NCBI RefSeq assembly: GCF_042654585.1
Contig: NZ_JBHSGR010000001.1
Coordinates: forward strand, 248,001-312,000
Source of the DNA: Geodermatophilus arenarius
GTDB lineage: Bacteria > Actinomycetota > Actinomycetes > Mycobacteriales > Geodermatophilaceae
Length of the DNA: 64,000 nucleotides
Reading direction: 5' to 3'
How positions within the stretch are numbered: position 1 is the stretch's first letter; every line of letters starts with the position of its first letter. A model generated the notes under the pieces. The model saw only the letters and a list, made by a program, of their open reading frames with translations, searched no databases and was not told where the DNA came from. The translations under genes and the position numbers were made by a program. Below, piece after piece: positions 1 through 7,738 of the stretch.

Positions 1-264
1 GATGACCGAGCCGTAGGAGCGGATGGACTCCGCCTGGCTGACGATGTCGAGGTTCCGGCCGGTGTAGAACTGCACGTCCACGTGGCTGAACGGCTCGAGC
101 CGGGCGCCGAACTTGCTCTTGGTGCGGCGCACGCCCTTGGCCACCGCGCGCACCTTGCCGTGCCGGCGGGTGAGGACCGTGACGATGCGGTCGGCCTCCC
201 CCAGCTTCTGGGTGCGCAGGACGATCCCCTCGTCGCGGTACAGCGACTTCGGCGTGGTGCTCAT
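1..264 (-). CDS. recO: DNA repair protein RecO, N-terminal part (runs off the left edge)
   Basis: RecO is the recombination mediator of the RecFOR pathway, helping load RecA on gapped single-stranded DNA. Only the first 88 codons are present. The N-terminal OB-fold is recognisable from RDEGIVLRTQKLGEAD at residues 10-25 and the basic stretch GKVRAVAKGVRRTKS from residue 36. The ATG start shares one base with the era stop codon (TGATG), so it is probably translationally coupled to era, the usual actinobacterial order. Truncation here is due to the window edge, not to a broken gene. Confidence 0.93.
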   Translation of the reverse strand, partial: MSTTPKSLYRDEGIVLRTQKLGEADRIVTVLTRRHGKVRAVAKGVRRTKSKFGARLEPFSHVDVQFYTGRNLDIVSQAESIRSYGSVI

Positions 265-1178
265 CAGTACCCGAGCCGGTTGAGCTTCTTGGGGTCGTCC
301 TGCCACTCGCCGAGCACGGTGACGTGCAGGTCGAGGTGGACGCGCGCGCCGAGCAGCTGCTCGAGCCCGGCGCGGGCCTCGGTGCCGATCGCCTTGATGA
401 CCGACCCTCCCCTGCCCAGCAGCATCGGCTTCTGGCTGGGGCGCTCGCAGTGCAGCAGCGCGTGCACCTCGACCAGCTCCGCGCCCTCCCGCTTGGGGTC
501 GGGCCGGCGGTTGAGCTCCTCGACGGTGACGGCGAGCGAGTGCGGCACCTCCTGGAACACCTTCTCCAGCGCCGCCTCGCGGATGAGCTCGGCGATCTGG
601 CGGTCGGTGTCCTCGTCGGTGGTCTGCTCCTCGGGGTACAGCGGCGGACCCTCCGGCAGCAGGCCGACCAGCAGGTCCTCCAGCAGCTCGACCTGGTCGC
701 CCGCGACCGCGCTCACCGGCACGACCTCGGCGGCCTCGACGAGCTGGCTGGCGGCCACCAGCTGCTCGGCGACCTGCTTCCTCGACGCGGCGTCGGTCTT
801 GGTCACGACGACGACCACCGGCGCCGTGACCTCCTTCAGCTGGCGGGCGATGAAGCGGTCACCGGTGCCCACCGGCTGGTCGGCCGGGATGCAGAACACC
901 ACGACGTCGACCTCGGACAGCGTGTCCCGGACGACGTCGTTGAGCCGGCGGCCCAGCAGGCTCCTGGGCTTGTGCAGGCCGGGGGTGTCGACGAGGACGA
1001 GCTGCCCGCCGGGCCGGTGCACGACGCCGCGGATCGCGTGCCGGGTGGTCTGCGGCCGGTTGCTGACGATGCCGACCTTCTCGCCGACCATGGCGTTGGT
1101 CAGCGTGGTCTTGCCCGCGTTGGGCCGGCCGACCAGGCAGGCGAAGCCGCTGCGGTACGGCTGGTCCGGCGTGCTCAC
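264..1178 (-). CDS. era: GTPase Era
   Basis: Era is a Ras-like GTPase that binds the 3' end of 16S rRNA through a KH domain and assists maturation of the 30S subunit. The 304 residues match the usual length (about 300). G1 is GRPNAGKTT at residues 17-25, G3 is DTPGLH near 63, G4 is TKTDA near 126, and the C-terminal KH domain carries GRGGSVIKAIG near 255. The start is GTG. It lies between the deaminase-like gene and recO in a minus-strand run that continues from phoH and ybeY, a stable arrangement for 30S assembly and RNA maturation genes. Confidence 0.97.
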   Translation of the reverse strand: MSTPDQPYRSGFACLVGRPNAGKTTLTNAMVGEKVGIVSNRPQTTRHAIRGVVHRPGGQLVLVDTPGLHKPRSLLGRRLNDVVRDTLSEVDVVVFCIPADQPVGTGDRFIARQLKEVTAPVVVVVTKTDAASRKQVAEQLVAASQLVEAAEVVPVSAVAGDQVELLEDLLVGLLPEGPPLYPEEQTTDEDTDRQIAELIREAALEKVFQEVPHSLAVTVEELNRRPDPKREGAELVEVHALLHCERPSQKPMLLGRGGSVIKAIGTEARAGLEQLLGARVHLDLHVTVLGEWQDDPKKLNRLGY

Positions 1179-1308
1179 CGGCCCAGTCTCCCACTGCGTG
1201 ACGACATCGTCGGCCCACCGGCCGACACCGCGGCCACGTGCCGTCCGCCACAGGCGTGGAACCCCACGACCGCTCCTCGCGGAGGCCTCCGGCCCCCACT
1301 CGTCGCGG

Positions 1309-1641
1309 TCACGCCGTGGTGCGGAGCACCCCGTCGGGCCCGGCGAGGTGCACCGGCGCCGACGGCGTCAGGTCGTGCACGGCGGCCAGGCCCTCCTGCT
1401 CGACGGCGTCGGCGTCGGACACGATCGCCGCCGCCTCCAGGCCCTCGACGCCGCTGGAGACCGCCGCGGCGACGGCCGCCTGCAGCGCGGACAGCCGCAG
1501 CGAGGGCAGCGCGACGCTGGCGGCCACGTAGGTGCGCCCGTCGGTGTCGCGGACCGCGGCGCCCTCCGGGGCGCCGGTGCGGCCGCGCGCGGAGCGGGCG
1601 AGGGTGACGAGCTTGGCGTCCTCGGGCTGCAGGTCGGGCAC
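1309..1641 (-). CDS. Cytidine deaminase-like fold protein lacking the zinc ligands
   Basis: A 110-residue protein placed between the CNNM/CorC gene and era, as in Mycobacterium tuberculosis, where the equivalent is Rv2365c. The pattern GAAVRDTDGRTYVAASV followed by LSALQAAVAAAVSSGV aligns with the core of small cytidine deaminases, which have a C-A-E triad and a later P-C-x-x-C. Here the C-A-E position reads L-S-A and the protein has no cysteine at all, so it cannot bind the catalytic zinc in the known way. It is best described as a non-catalytic deaminase-fold protein of unknown role, perhaps linked to the RNA maturation genes beside it. Confidence 0.8.
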   Translation of the reverse strand: MPDLQPEDAKLVTLARSARGRTGAPEGAAVRDTDGRTYVAASVALPSLRLSALQAAVAAAVSSGVEGLEAAAIVSDADAVEQEGLAAVHDLTPSAPVHLAGPDGVLRTTA

Positions 1642-1647
1642 GAGGGC

Positions 1648-2979
1648 TCAGCTTTCCACGCCGGCCGGGACCTCGGCCCGGGTGGCCCCGGACTGGTGCC
1701 CGGGATCGGCGTCGGGCACCCGCGTGACGACGATCGTGTCGATGCGGTTGCGCCGCCCGCCGGTGCTCTCGGCGACCAGCCGCAGCCCCGCGACCTCCGC
1801 CGACGACCCCTCGATCGGCACCAGCCCGAGCTCGCGGGCGAGCAGGCCGCCGACGGTCTCGACGTCGTCGTCGCGGGGCAGCTCGACGTCGAACAGCTCG
1901 GCGAGGTCCTCGACCGGCAGCCGGGCGGTGATCCGCACCGACCCGTCGTCGAGGTGCTCGACCGGCGGCCGCTGGACGGCGTCGTGCTCGTCGGCGATCT
2001 CGCCGACGATCTCCTCGAGGATGTCCTCGATGGTGACCAGCCCGGCGAAGCCGCCGTACTCGTCGACGACGATCGCGATGTGGGTGCGGCGGGCCTGCAT
2101 GTCGCGCAGCAGCTCGTCGACCGGCTTGGACTCCGGCACGAACGCCGGCGGGCGCATGAGCTCCTCCACCTTCGGGCCACGCCCGTCGCCGAGGTTCTGC
2201 GACCGGCGCACGAGGTCCTTGAGGTAGACGACGCCGACGACGTCGTCGACGTTCTCCCCGATCACCGGGATGCGGCTGAAGCCGCTGCGCAGCGCCAGGG
2301 CCAGCGCCTGCCGGACGGTCTTGGTGCGCTCGATCCACACGACGTCGGTGCGCGGCACCATGACCTCGCGGGCGATGGTGTCACCGAGCTCGAACACCGA
2401 GTGGATCATGTTCCGCTCGCCGGACTCCACGACGCCGCGCTCCTCGGCGAGGTCGACGAGCTCGCGCAGCTCGACCTCGGTGGAGAACGGGCCGTCCCGG
2501 TAGCCGCGGCCGGGGGTGATCGCGTTGCCGATCAGGATCAGCAGCGTCGCGACCGGGCCGAGCACCCGGCCCAGCAGCCGCACCACCCCGGCGGTGGCCA
2601 GGGCGAGCGGGTAGGCGTGCTGGCGGCCCAGCGTCCGCGGCCCGACGCCGACCAGCACGTAGCTGACGACGGTCATCACGCCGGCGGCGGCGAGCACCGC
2701 CTGCCAGCCCATGCCCAGCACGCGGACCAGGACGACGGCGACCAGCACCGCGGCGACCATCTCGCAGACGATCCGCAGCAGCAGGAGCAGCGCCACCAGG
2801 CGGGCGCGCTCGTCGAGGACCCGCTCGAGGGTGGCCGCCCGCCGGACGCCGTCGCGGCGCAACTCCTCGACCCGCGCCGCGGACACCCGCTGCAGGGCGG
2901 CGTCCATGGCGCCGAAGAGTCCGGCCAGCGGCACCAGGCAGGTCGCGACCACCAGCAGCGTGACCGTACCGGCGCTCAT
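1648..2979 (-). CDS. CNNM/CorC-type membrane protein with CBS pair (hemolysin C family)
   Basis: A 443-residue integral membrane protein. The N-terminal DUF21 domain has several hydrophobic helices within roughly residues 1-160. The linker includes GERNMIHSVFELGDTIAREV (about 187-206), then comes a tandem CBS pair with VMVPRTDV and VDEYGGFAGLVTIEDILEEI, and a CorC_HlyC domain with LDDGSVRITARLPVEDL. Family members are associated with magnesium or divalent-cation homeostasis; the hemolysin label is historical. The ATG start lies a few bases past the ybeY stop, so it is likely cotranscribed with phoH-ybeY. Confidence 0.92.
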   Translation of the reverse strand: MSAGTVTLLVVATCLVPLAGLFGAMDAALQRVSAARVEELRRDGVRRAATLERVLDERARLVALLLLLRIVCEMVAAVLVAVVLVRVLGMGWQAVLAAAGVMTVVSYVLVGVGPRTLGRQHAYPLALATAGVVRLLGRVLGPVATLLILIGNAITPGRGYRDGPFSTEVELRELVDLAEERGVVESGERNMIHSVFELGDTIAREVMVPRTDVVWIERTKTVRQALALALRSGFSRIPVIGENVDDVVGVVYLKDLVRRSQNLGDGRGPKVEELMRPPAFVPESKPVDELLRDMQARRTHIAIVVDEYGGFAGLVTIEDILEEIVGEIADEHDAVQRPPVEHLDDGSVRITARLPVEDLAELFDVELPRDDDVETVGGLLARELGLVPIEGSSAEVAGLRLVAESTGGRRNRIDTIVVTRVPDADPGHQSGATRAEVPAGVES

Positions 2980-2983
2980 CGCG

Positions 2984-3487
2984 TCACCGCGTCCCGGGAC
3001 CCCGTTCGGCCGGCTCGCCGGTGACCGGCTGCCGCGGCGCCGCGCGCCAGCCCTCCAGCAGGCGGGTCTGCAGGCCGAACATCTCCCGCTCCTCCTCGGG
3101 CTCCATGTGGTCGTAGCCGAGCAGGTGCAGCACGCCGTGGGTGGCCAGCAGCAGCAGCTCGTCGTCCATGGAGTGGCCGGCGGCGCGGGCCTGCCGGACG
3201 GCGACCGAGGGGCACAGCACGACGTCGCCGAGCAGCGCGGGGCCGGGCTCGGGGTCGTCGGGGCGGGCGGTGTCGAGCTCGTCCATGGGGAAGGCCAGGA
3301 CGTCGGTCGGGCCCTTCTCCCCCATCCAGCGCTCGTGCAGCACGGACATGTAGTCCGGGTCGACGCACAGCACCGACAGCTCGGCCATCGGGTTGACGCC
3401 CATCTCGGCGAGGACGTACCGGCAGATGCCGGTCAGCTCGGCCTCGTCGACGGCGATCTCGGACTCGTTGGCGACCTCGACGGGCAC
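2984..3487 (-). CDS. ybeY: Endoribonuclease YbeY (rRNA maturation factor)
   Basis: YbeY is a zinc-dependent single-strand endoribonuclease involved in 16S rRNA 3' maturation and ribosome quality control. The signature HGVLHLLGYDH holds the three zinc-binding histidines. I chose GTG at 3487 (V-P-V-E-V-A-N) as start because GGGGAG lies about 10 bases upstream and the protein then has 167 residues; a longer frame reaching back to 3577 would put an arginine- and proline-rich extension inside phoH. It begins 6 bases after the phoH stop, the typical phoH-ybeY pair. Confidence 0.94.
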   Translation of the reverse strand: MPVEVANESEIAVDEAELTGICRYVLAEMGVNPMAELSVLCVDPDYMSVLHERWMGEKGPTDVLAFPMDELDTARPDDPEPGPALLGDVVLCPSVAVRQARAAGHSMDDELLLLATHGVLHLLGYDHMEPEEEREMFGLQTRLLEGWRAAPRQPVTGEPAERGPGTR

Positions 3488-3492
3488 GGCGG

Positions 3493-4653
3493 TCAGCTCC
3501 CCTGCCGGCGGGTCGGCCGCGCGGGCCGGGCCGGGCCGGCGGGACGGCCGGCGCCCTGCTGGTGGGCGGCGTCCCACCGCTCGTAGGCGTCCACGATGTC
3601 GCCGACCAGCCGGTGACGGACGACGTCGGAGCTGGTCAGGTTGGCGAAGTGCACGTCGTCGATGCCGTCGAGGATCTCGCGCACGACCTTGAGGCCGCTC
3701 TGCGCGCCGCCGGGCAGGTCGACCTGCGTGACGTCACCGGTGACGACGATCTTCGAGCCGAAGCCGAGCCGGGTGAGGAACATCTTCATCTGCTCGGCGG
3801 TCGTGTTCTGCGCCTCGTCGAGGATCACGAACGCGTCGTTGAGCGTGCGGCCGCGCATGTAGGCCAGCGGCGCGACCTCGATGGTGCCGGACTGCATGAG
3901 CCGCGGGATCGACTCGGGGTCGACCATGTCGTGCAGCGCGTCGTAGAGCGGGCGCAGGTACGGGTCGATCTTCTCGCTGAGCGTGCCGGGCAGGTAGCCC
4001 AGCCGCTCGCCGGCCTCGACCGCGGGGCGGGTGAGGATGATCCGGTTGACCTGCTTGGTCTGCAGCGCCTGCACGGCCTTGGCCATCGCCAGGTAGGTCT
4101 TGCCGGTACCGGCGGGACCGATGCCGAAGACGACCGTGTGCGCGTCGATCGCGTCGACGTAGCGCTTCTGGTTCAGCGTCTTGGGCCGGATCGTGCGGCC
4201 GCGGCGGCTGATGATGTCGAGGCTGAGGACGTCGGCCGGCCGCTCGGAGCCACCGCTGCGCAGCATGCCGATGACCCGGCGCACCGAGTCCGGGCGCAGC
4301 GCCTGGCCGGTGCCGAGCAGCGCGATGAGCTCGTCGAACACGCGGACGGCGAAGGCGTTGTCGGCCGGCTGCCCGGTCACGGCGATCTCGTTGCCGCGGA
4401 CGTGCACGTCGGCGTCGAGCTCGGACTCGACCAGCCGGAGCAGCTCGTCACCGGAGCCGAGCAGGGCGACCATCGAGACGGAGTCGGGGACCGTGATGGT
4501 GGCGCGGACCGCGGCGGGGGTGGCGCTCGCGAGGGTGCTGGCGCTGTCCGCGGCGACGGCCTGCGCGGAGGCCTCGCGGGACGTGGGGGCGCCCGGCACG
4601 GGGACGTTCGGGGAGGTGTCGGGCAAGAACCCTCGACCCTGCCTTCCTGGCAC
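3493..4653 (-). CDS. phoH: PhoH-like ATPase
   Basis: A P-loop NTPase of the PhoH family, related to helicase cores and thought to act on RNA with its partner YbeY. Walker A is GPAGTGKTYLA around residue 180 and Walker B is VILDEAQNTT around residue 270. The length, 386 residues, includes a low-complexity leader of about 55 residues rich in A, S, T and P. The start is uncertain: GTG at 4653 has no obvious Shine-Dalgarno, while a downstream TTG (L-P-D-T-S) follows GAGGG. Expression is probably shared with ybeY and the genes downstream. Confidence 0.93.
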   Translation of the reverse strand: MPGRQGRGFLPDTSPNVPVPGAPTSREASAQAVAADSASTLASATPAAVRATITVPDSVSMVALLGSGDELLRLVESELDADVHVRGNEIAVTGQPADNAFAVRVFDELIALLGTGQALRPDSVRRVIGMLRSGGSERPADVLSLDIISRRGRTIRPKTLNQKRYVDAIDAHTVVFGIGPAGTGKTYLAMAKAVQALQTKQVNRIILTRPAVEAGERLGYLPGTLSEKIDPYLRPLYDALHDMVDPESIPRLMQSGTIEVAPLAYMRGRTLNDAFVILDEAQNTTAEQMKMFLTRLGFGSKIVVTGDVTQVDLPGGAQSGLKVVREILDGIDDVHFANLTSSDVVRHRLVGDIVDAYERWDAAHQQGAGRPAGPARPARPTRRQGS

Positions 4654-4714
4654 GGGGACTAGACGGTTCGACTCTACCCGTGCCCCGCCACCGGGAACCG
4701 CGCTCGCAGGCGGG

Positions 4715-5542
4715 TCACCGCCCCGAGTAGGTCGCCTTCCCCGGCCCGTCGGCCAGGAAGGAGGCGACGGCGCCGCGCAGGTCGTCGGTGGCGAACAGCG
4801 GCCCGGAGACCTGCGGGGTGATCTCGTCGGCGGCCCGCGCGCCGTGCCGCACCGCCGTCGTCACGAGGCGCTTGGTGGCCGCGTGCGCGAGCGTGGGGCC
4901 GGCGGCGACCCGGCGCGCGTAGTCGCGGGCGGCCTCGGCGAAGCCGTCGTCGGGCAGCACCCGGTTGACGACGTCCCACCGCTCCAGCACCGCGGCCGGG
5001 TAGCGCTCGCCGGTGAAGATGAGCTCCTTCGCCCGCGCCGGGCCGGCCCGCTCGGCCAGCCGCTGCGGCCCGCCCATCGACGGGGTCAGCCCGACGACGA
5101 TCTCGAGCAGCCCGAACGACGCCTTCTCCGCGGCCAGCAGCACGTCGCAGGCCAGCGCCAGCTCGAAGGCGGCGGTGAGGGTGAGCCCGTGCGCGGCGAA
5201 CACGGTGGGGACGGGCAGGTCCTCCAGCGTCTGGGCGATGCGCAGCAGCCGCGCCCACAGCGCCGCGCCGCGCTGCGCGGGCTCGGGCCCCTCGGCGATC
5301 TCCTGGAAGGCGTGCACGTCGACGCCGCCGGAGACGACCTTCCCGCGGGCCTCGAGCAGCACCGCGCGGGCGCGGTCGGGCCGGCCGGGCTCGGTGAGGG
5401 CGACCAGCTCGGCGGCGACCCGCTCGAACGCGGCGAACACCGACTCGTCGAAGAGGTTGAGCGGCGGTGCGTCCAGCACGACGACGGCGACGTCGCCGTC
5501 CCGCTCGATCCGGACGGGGGCGGCGCTGCCGGCGTCGGTCAT
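4715..5542 (-). CDS. Enoyl-CoA hydratase/isomerase family protein
   Basis: A crotonase-fold protein of 275 residues. Recognisable parts are SGGVDVHAF (oxyanion-hole loop), AAFELALACD (first conserved glutamate region) and FGLLEIVVGLTPSMGGPQRL (second glutamate, position equivalent to E164 of rat hydratase). Family enzymes hydrate or isomerise enoyl-CoA esters in fatty acid or aromatic degradation; the actual substrate cannot be read. ATG at 5542 gives the usual length; the same frame stays open upstream into the HIT gene but that extension has no family similarity. No pathway partner is adjacent. Confidence 0.88.
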   Translation of the reverse strand: MTDAGSAAPVRIERDGDVAVVVLDAPPLNLFDESVFAAFERVAAELVALTEPGRPDRARAVLLEARGKVVSGGVDVHAFQEIAEGPEPAQRGAALWARLLRIAQTLEDLPVPTVFAAHGLTLTAAFELALACDVLLAAEKASFGLLEIVVGLTPSMGGPQRLAERAGPARAKELIFTGERYPAAVLERWDVVNRVLPDDGFAEAARDYARRVAAGPTLAHAATKRLVTTAVRHGARAADEITPQVSGPLFATDDLRGAVASFLADGPGKATYSGR

Positions 5543-5573
5543 GCCGGCCACCCTGCCAGGCGGCCCGCCCGGC

Positions 5574-5933
5574 TCAGCCCGGGGGCCAGTGCAGGTCGCG
5601 GCCGCCGAGGACGTGCAGGTGCAGGTGGTGGACGGTCTGCCCGGCCTGCGGGCCGGTGTTGGCCACCAGCCGGTAGCCGGGCTCGGTGCCGTCCTCGCTG
5701 GCCAGCCCCTCCTGGATCGCCACCGCGTGCGCCGCGGCCACCACGTCGGCGAGCAGCTGCGGGTCGGCACCGACGAGAAGCCCCGCCGTCGCGTGGTGCT
5801 GCTTGGGGATGACCAGCACGTGCGTGGGCGCCTGCGGGTTGACGTCCCGGAAGGCCAGCGTGCGGTCGGTCTCGTGCACGACGTCGGCCGGGATCTCCCC
5901 GGCGACGATCCGGCAGAACAGGCAGTCGGTCAC
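5574..5933 (-). CDS. HIT family nucleotide-binding hydrolase
   Basis: A 119-residue HINT-type histidine triad protein. These small dimers hydrolyse nucleoside phosphoramidates or adenylates. The triad reads VHHLHLHVLGG near residues 100-110, and the N-terminal CLFCRIVAGEIPADVV is typical of bacterial HinT proteins, including the CxxC pair at residues 4-7. GTG start. It lies about 30 bases ahead of the hydratase-like gene on the same strand and may share its transcript. The natural substrate is unknown. Confidence 0.92.
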   Translation of the reverse strand: MTDCLFCRIVAGEIPADVVHETDRTLAFRDVNPQAPTHVLVIPKQHHATAGLLVGADPQLLADVVAAAHAVAIQEGLASEDGTEPGYRLVANTGPQAGQTVHHLHLHVLGGRDLHWPPG

Positions 5934-6050
5934 GCGCCGACACTAGGACGCGCGCCGCCCGGGCACGCGCGACACGATGGGCCGGTCCCCCTCCCCCGCC
6001 CGTCCCCGGAGGTGCCCCGTGCCCGTCCCCCCGCCCCCCAACAGGACGTA

Positions 6051-6998
6051 GTGACCAGCCGCAGCGCTCTCCGGTCGGGGAGCCCCGGGGTCCACCCGTC
6101 CCGCCGCGCGTTCCTCGCCGGCACCGCTCTCGCCCTCGCCACCGCCGCGTGCGGCCGCTCCTCCCCCGTCGGCGCCGCCCCCTCCTCCGGCGCGACGGCC
6201 ACCATGCGCATCGGCGCGATCCCCGACCAGGACCCCGAGGTCCTGCAGCGCCTCTACAGCACCCTCGCCGACTCGGTGTCCGCCGCGCTCGGCCTCGACG
6301 TCACCTACGTGCCGGTCACCGACTACGCCGCCGCGGTCTCCCTCTTCCGCACCGGCGACCTCGACCTCGTCTGGTTCGGCGGGCTCACCGGGGTGCAGGC
6401 GCGGCTGCAGGCGCCGGGTGCGCGGCCGGTCGCCCAGCGCGACATCGACACGGCGTTCCACTCGGTCTTCGTGGTCCACACGGCCACCGGCCTCGCGCCG
6501 TCGGACGACCTGCGCCCGCTGGCCGGGCTGCGGTTCACCTACGGCAGCGAGACCTCGACGTCGGGCCGGCTGATGCCCGCGTACTTCCTGCAGCAGGCCG
6601 GCGTCGACCCGCAGGGCTTCCCGGGCGGGCCGGGGTTCTCCGGCTCGCACGACGCGACCATCCAGCTCGTCGCCTCGGGCACCTACCAGGCGGGGGTGCT
6701 CAACGAGCAGGTGTGGACCTCCCGCTCCGAGGCGGGCGCGGTGGACCCGGCGGTCGTGCGGTACGCCCGGACCCCGGCCTACCACGACTACCACTGGCTG
6801 CTCGGCCCGCGAGCGCCCGAGCGCTTCGGCGACGACGTCGCCGAGCGGCTCACCGGTTACTTCACCGGGCTGTCGGCCGAGGACCCGGACGACGCCGCGG
6901 TGCTCGAGCTGTTCGGCGCCGGCTCCTTCGTCCCGGCGCGGGCCTCCGACCACGACCGGATCGAGGAGATCGGCCGCGGCCTGGGGCTGGTCACCTGA
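6051..6998 (+). CDS. Phosphonate-type ABC transporter substrate-binding lipoprotein (PhnD-like)
   Basis: A 315-residue periplasmic-binding-protein-like lipoprotein of the PhnD/PtxB family, which captures phosphonate, phosphite or related oxyanions. The leader carries a twin-arginine motif S-R-R-A-F-L at residues 17-22 and a lipobox A-T-A-A-C with the lipid-modified cysteine at 34, so it looks Tat-exported and then lipidated. Mature features include DLVWFGGLTGVQ and YGSETSTSGRLMP, typical of the family. GTG at 6051 follows AGGA by a few bases. The ATPase and permease genes follow directly. Nothing here tells which phosphorus compound is bound. Confidence 0.88.
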   Translation: MTSRSALRSGSPGVHPSRRAFLAGTALALATAACGRSSPVGAAPSSGATATMRIGAIPDQDPEVLQRLYSTLADSVSAALGLDVTYVPVTDYAAAVSLFRTGDLDLVWFGGLTGVQARLQAPGARPVAQRDIDTAFHSVFVVHTATGLAPSDDLRPLAGLRFTYGSETSTSGRLMPAYFLQQAGVDPQGFPGGPGFSGSHDATIQLVASGTYQAGVLNEQVWTSRSEAGAVDPAVVRYARTPAYHDYHWLLGPRAPERFGDDVAERLTGYFTGLSAEDPDDAAVLELFGAGSFVPARASDHDRIEEIGRGLGLVT

Positions 6999-7738
6999 GC
7001 GCCGTCCTCCGGCTGACCGGCGTCACCGTCCGGTTCGGGGCGGCGACCGCGCTGGAGTCCGTGGACCTCACCGTCGGTCCCGGCGAGCGGGTCGCCGTCG
7101 TCGGGGCCTCGGGCGCCGGGAAGTCGACGCTGCTGGCCGTGGCCAACGGCGCGGTGCCGCCGTCGTCCGGCACGGTCGAGGTGCTCGGGCAGGACCCCGC
7201 GGCCCTGCGCGGGCGGGCGCTGCGCCGGCTGCGCGCGCGGGTGGGGACCGTCCACCAGCACCTCGAGCTGGTGGGTCCGCTGCGCGTGGTGCACAACGTC
7301 AACGCCGGCCGGCTCGGCGGGTGGCCGGCGGCCCGGGCGGCGTGGTCCCTGCTGCGGCCGCAGGGCCTGCCCGAGGTGCTCGCCGCCCTGGAGCGGGTGG
7401 GGCTGGCCGACCGCGTCTTCGACCGCACCGACGCCCTGTCCGGCGGGCAGCGCCAGCGGGTCGCCGTCGCACGGGTGCTGGTGCAGGACCCCGAGCTGGT
7501 CCTGGCCGACGAGCCGGCCTCCGCGCTGGACCCGGCGCTGTCCGGCCGGGTGCTGGAGCTGCTGGGCGGGCCCGCGTCCCGGGGCGGCGCCCTGCTGGCC
7601 GCGCTGCACGACCCGGCGCTCGCGCTGCGGTGCTGCGACCGGGTGGTCGGGCTGGCCGCCGGCCGGGTGGTCCTCGACGTCCGCGCCGCCTCGCTGTCGG
7701 TCCGCGACCTGGCCGACTTCTACGGGGCGGCCGCGTGA
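6995..7738 (+). CDS. Phosphonate-type ABC transporter ATP-binding protein (PhnC-like), probable CTG start
   Basis: ATPase of the importer encoded by its neighbours. Walker A is GASGAGKST (residues 37-45), the signature is LSGGQRQRVAVAR (about 148-160) and Walker B is ELVLADEPASALD. The frame has no ATG, GTG or TTG near the expected beginning: the only start that keeps the first beta strand (L-R-L-T-G-V-T-V) is CTG at 6995, which overlaps the upstream TGA as CTGA, mirroring the GTGA overlap at its other end. That gives 247 residues, the normal size. A sequencing slip near the start is the alternative. Confidence 0.88.
   Translation: MSAVLRLTGVTVRFGAATALESVDLTVGPGERVAVVGASGAGKSTLLAVANGAVPPSSGTVEVLGQDPAALRGRALRRLRARVGTVHQHLELVGPLRVVHNVNAGRLGGWPAARAAWSLLRPQGLPEVLAALERVGLADRVFDRTDALSGGQRQRVAVARVLVQDPELVLADEPASALDPALSGRVLELLGGPASRGGALLAALHDPALALRCCDRVVGLAAGRVVLDVRAASLSVRDLADFYGAAA

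Noticed and set aside
82..3024. A 980-codon plus-strand open frame over the era to CNNM region
   Set aside because: It is antisense to well-supported genes (era, deaminase-like, CNNM) and shows arginine/proline/serine-rich shadow composition typical of GC-rich DNA.
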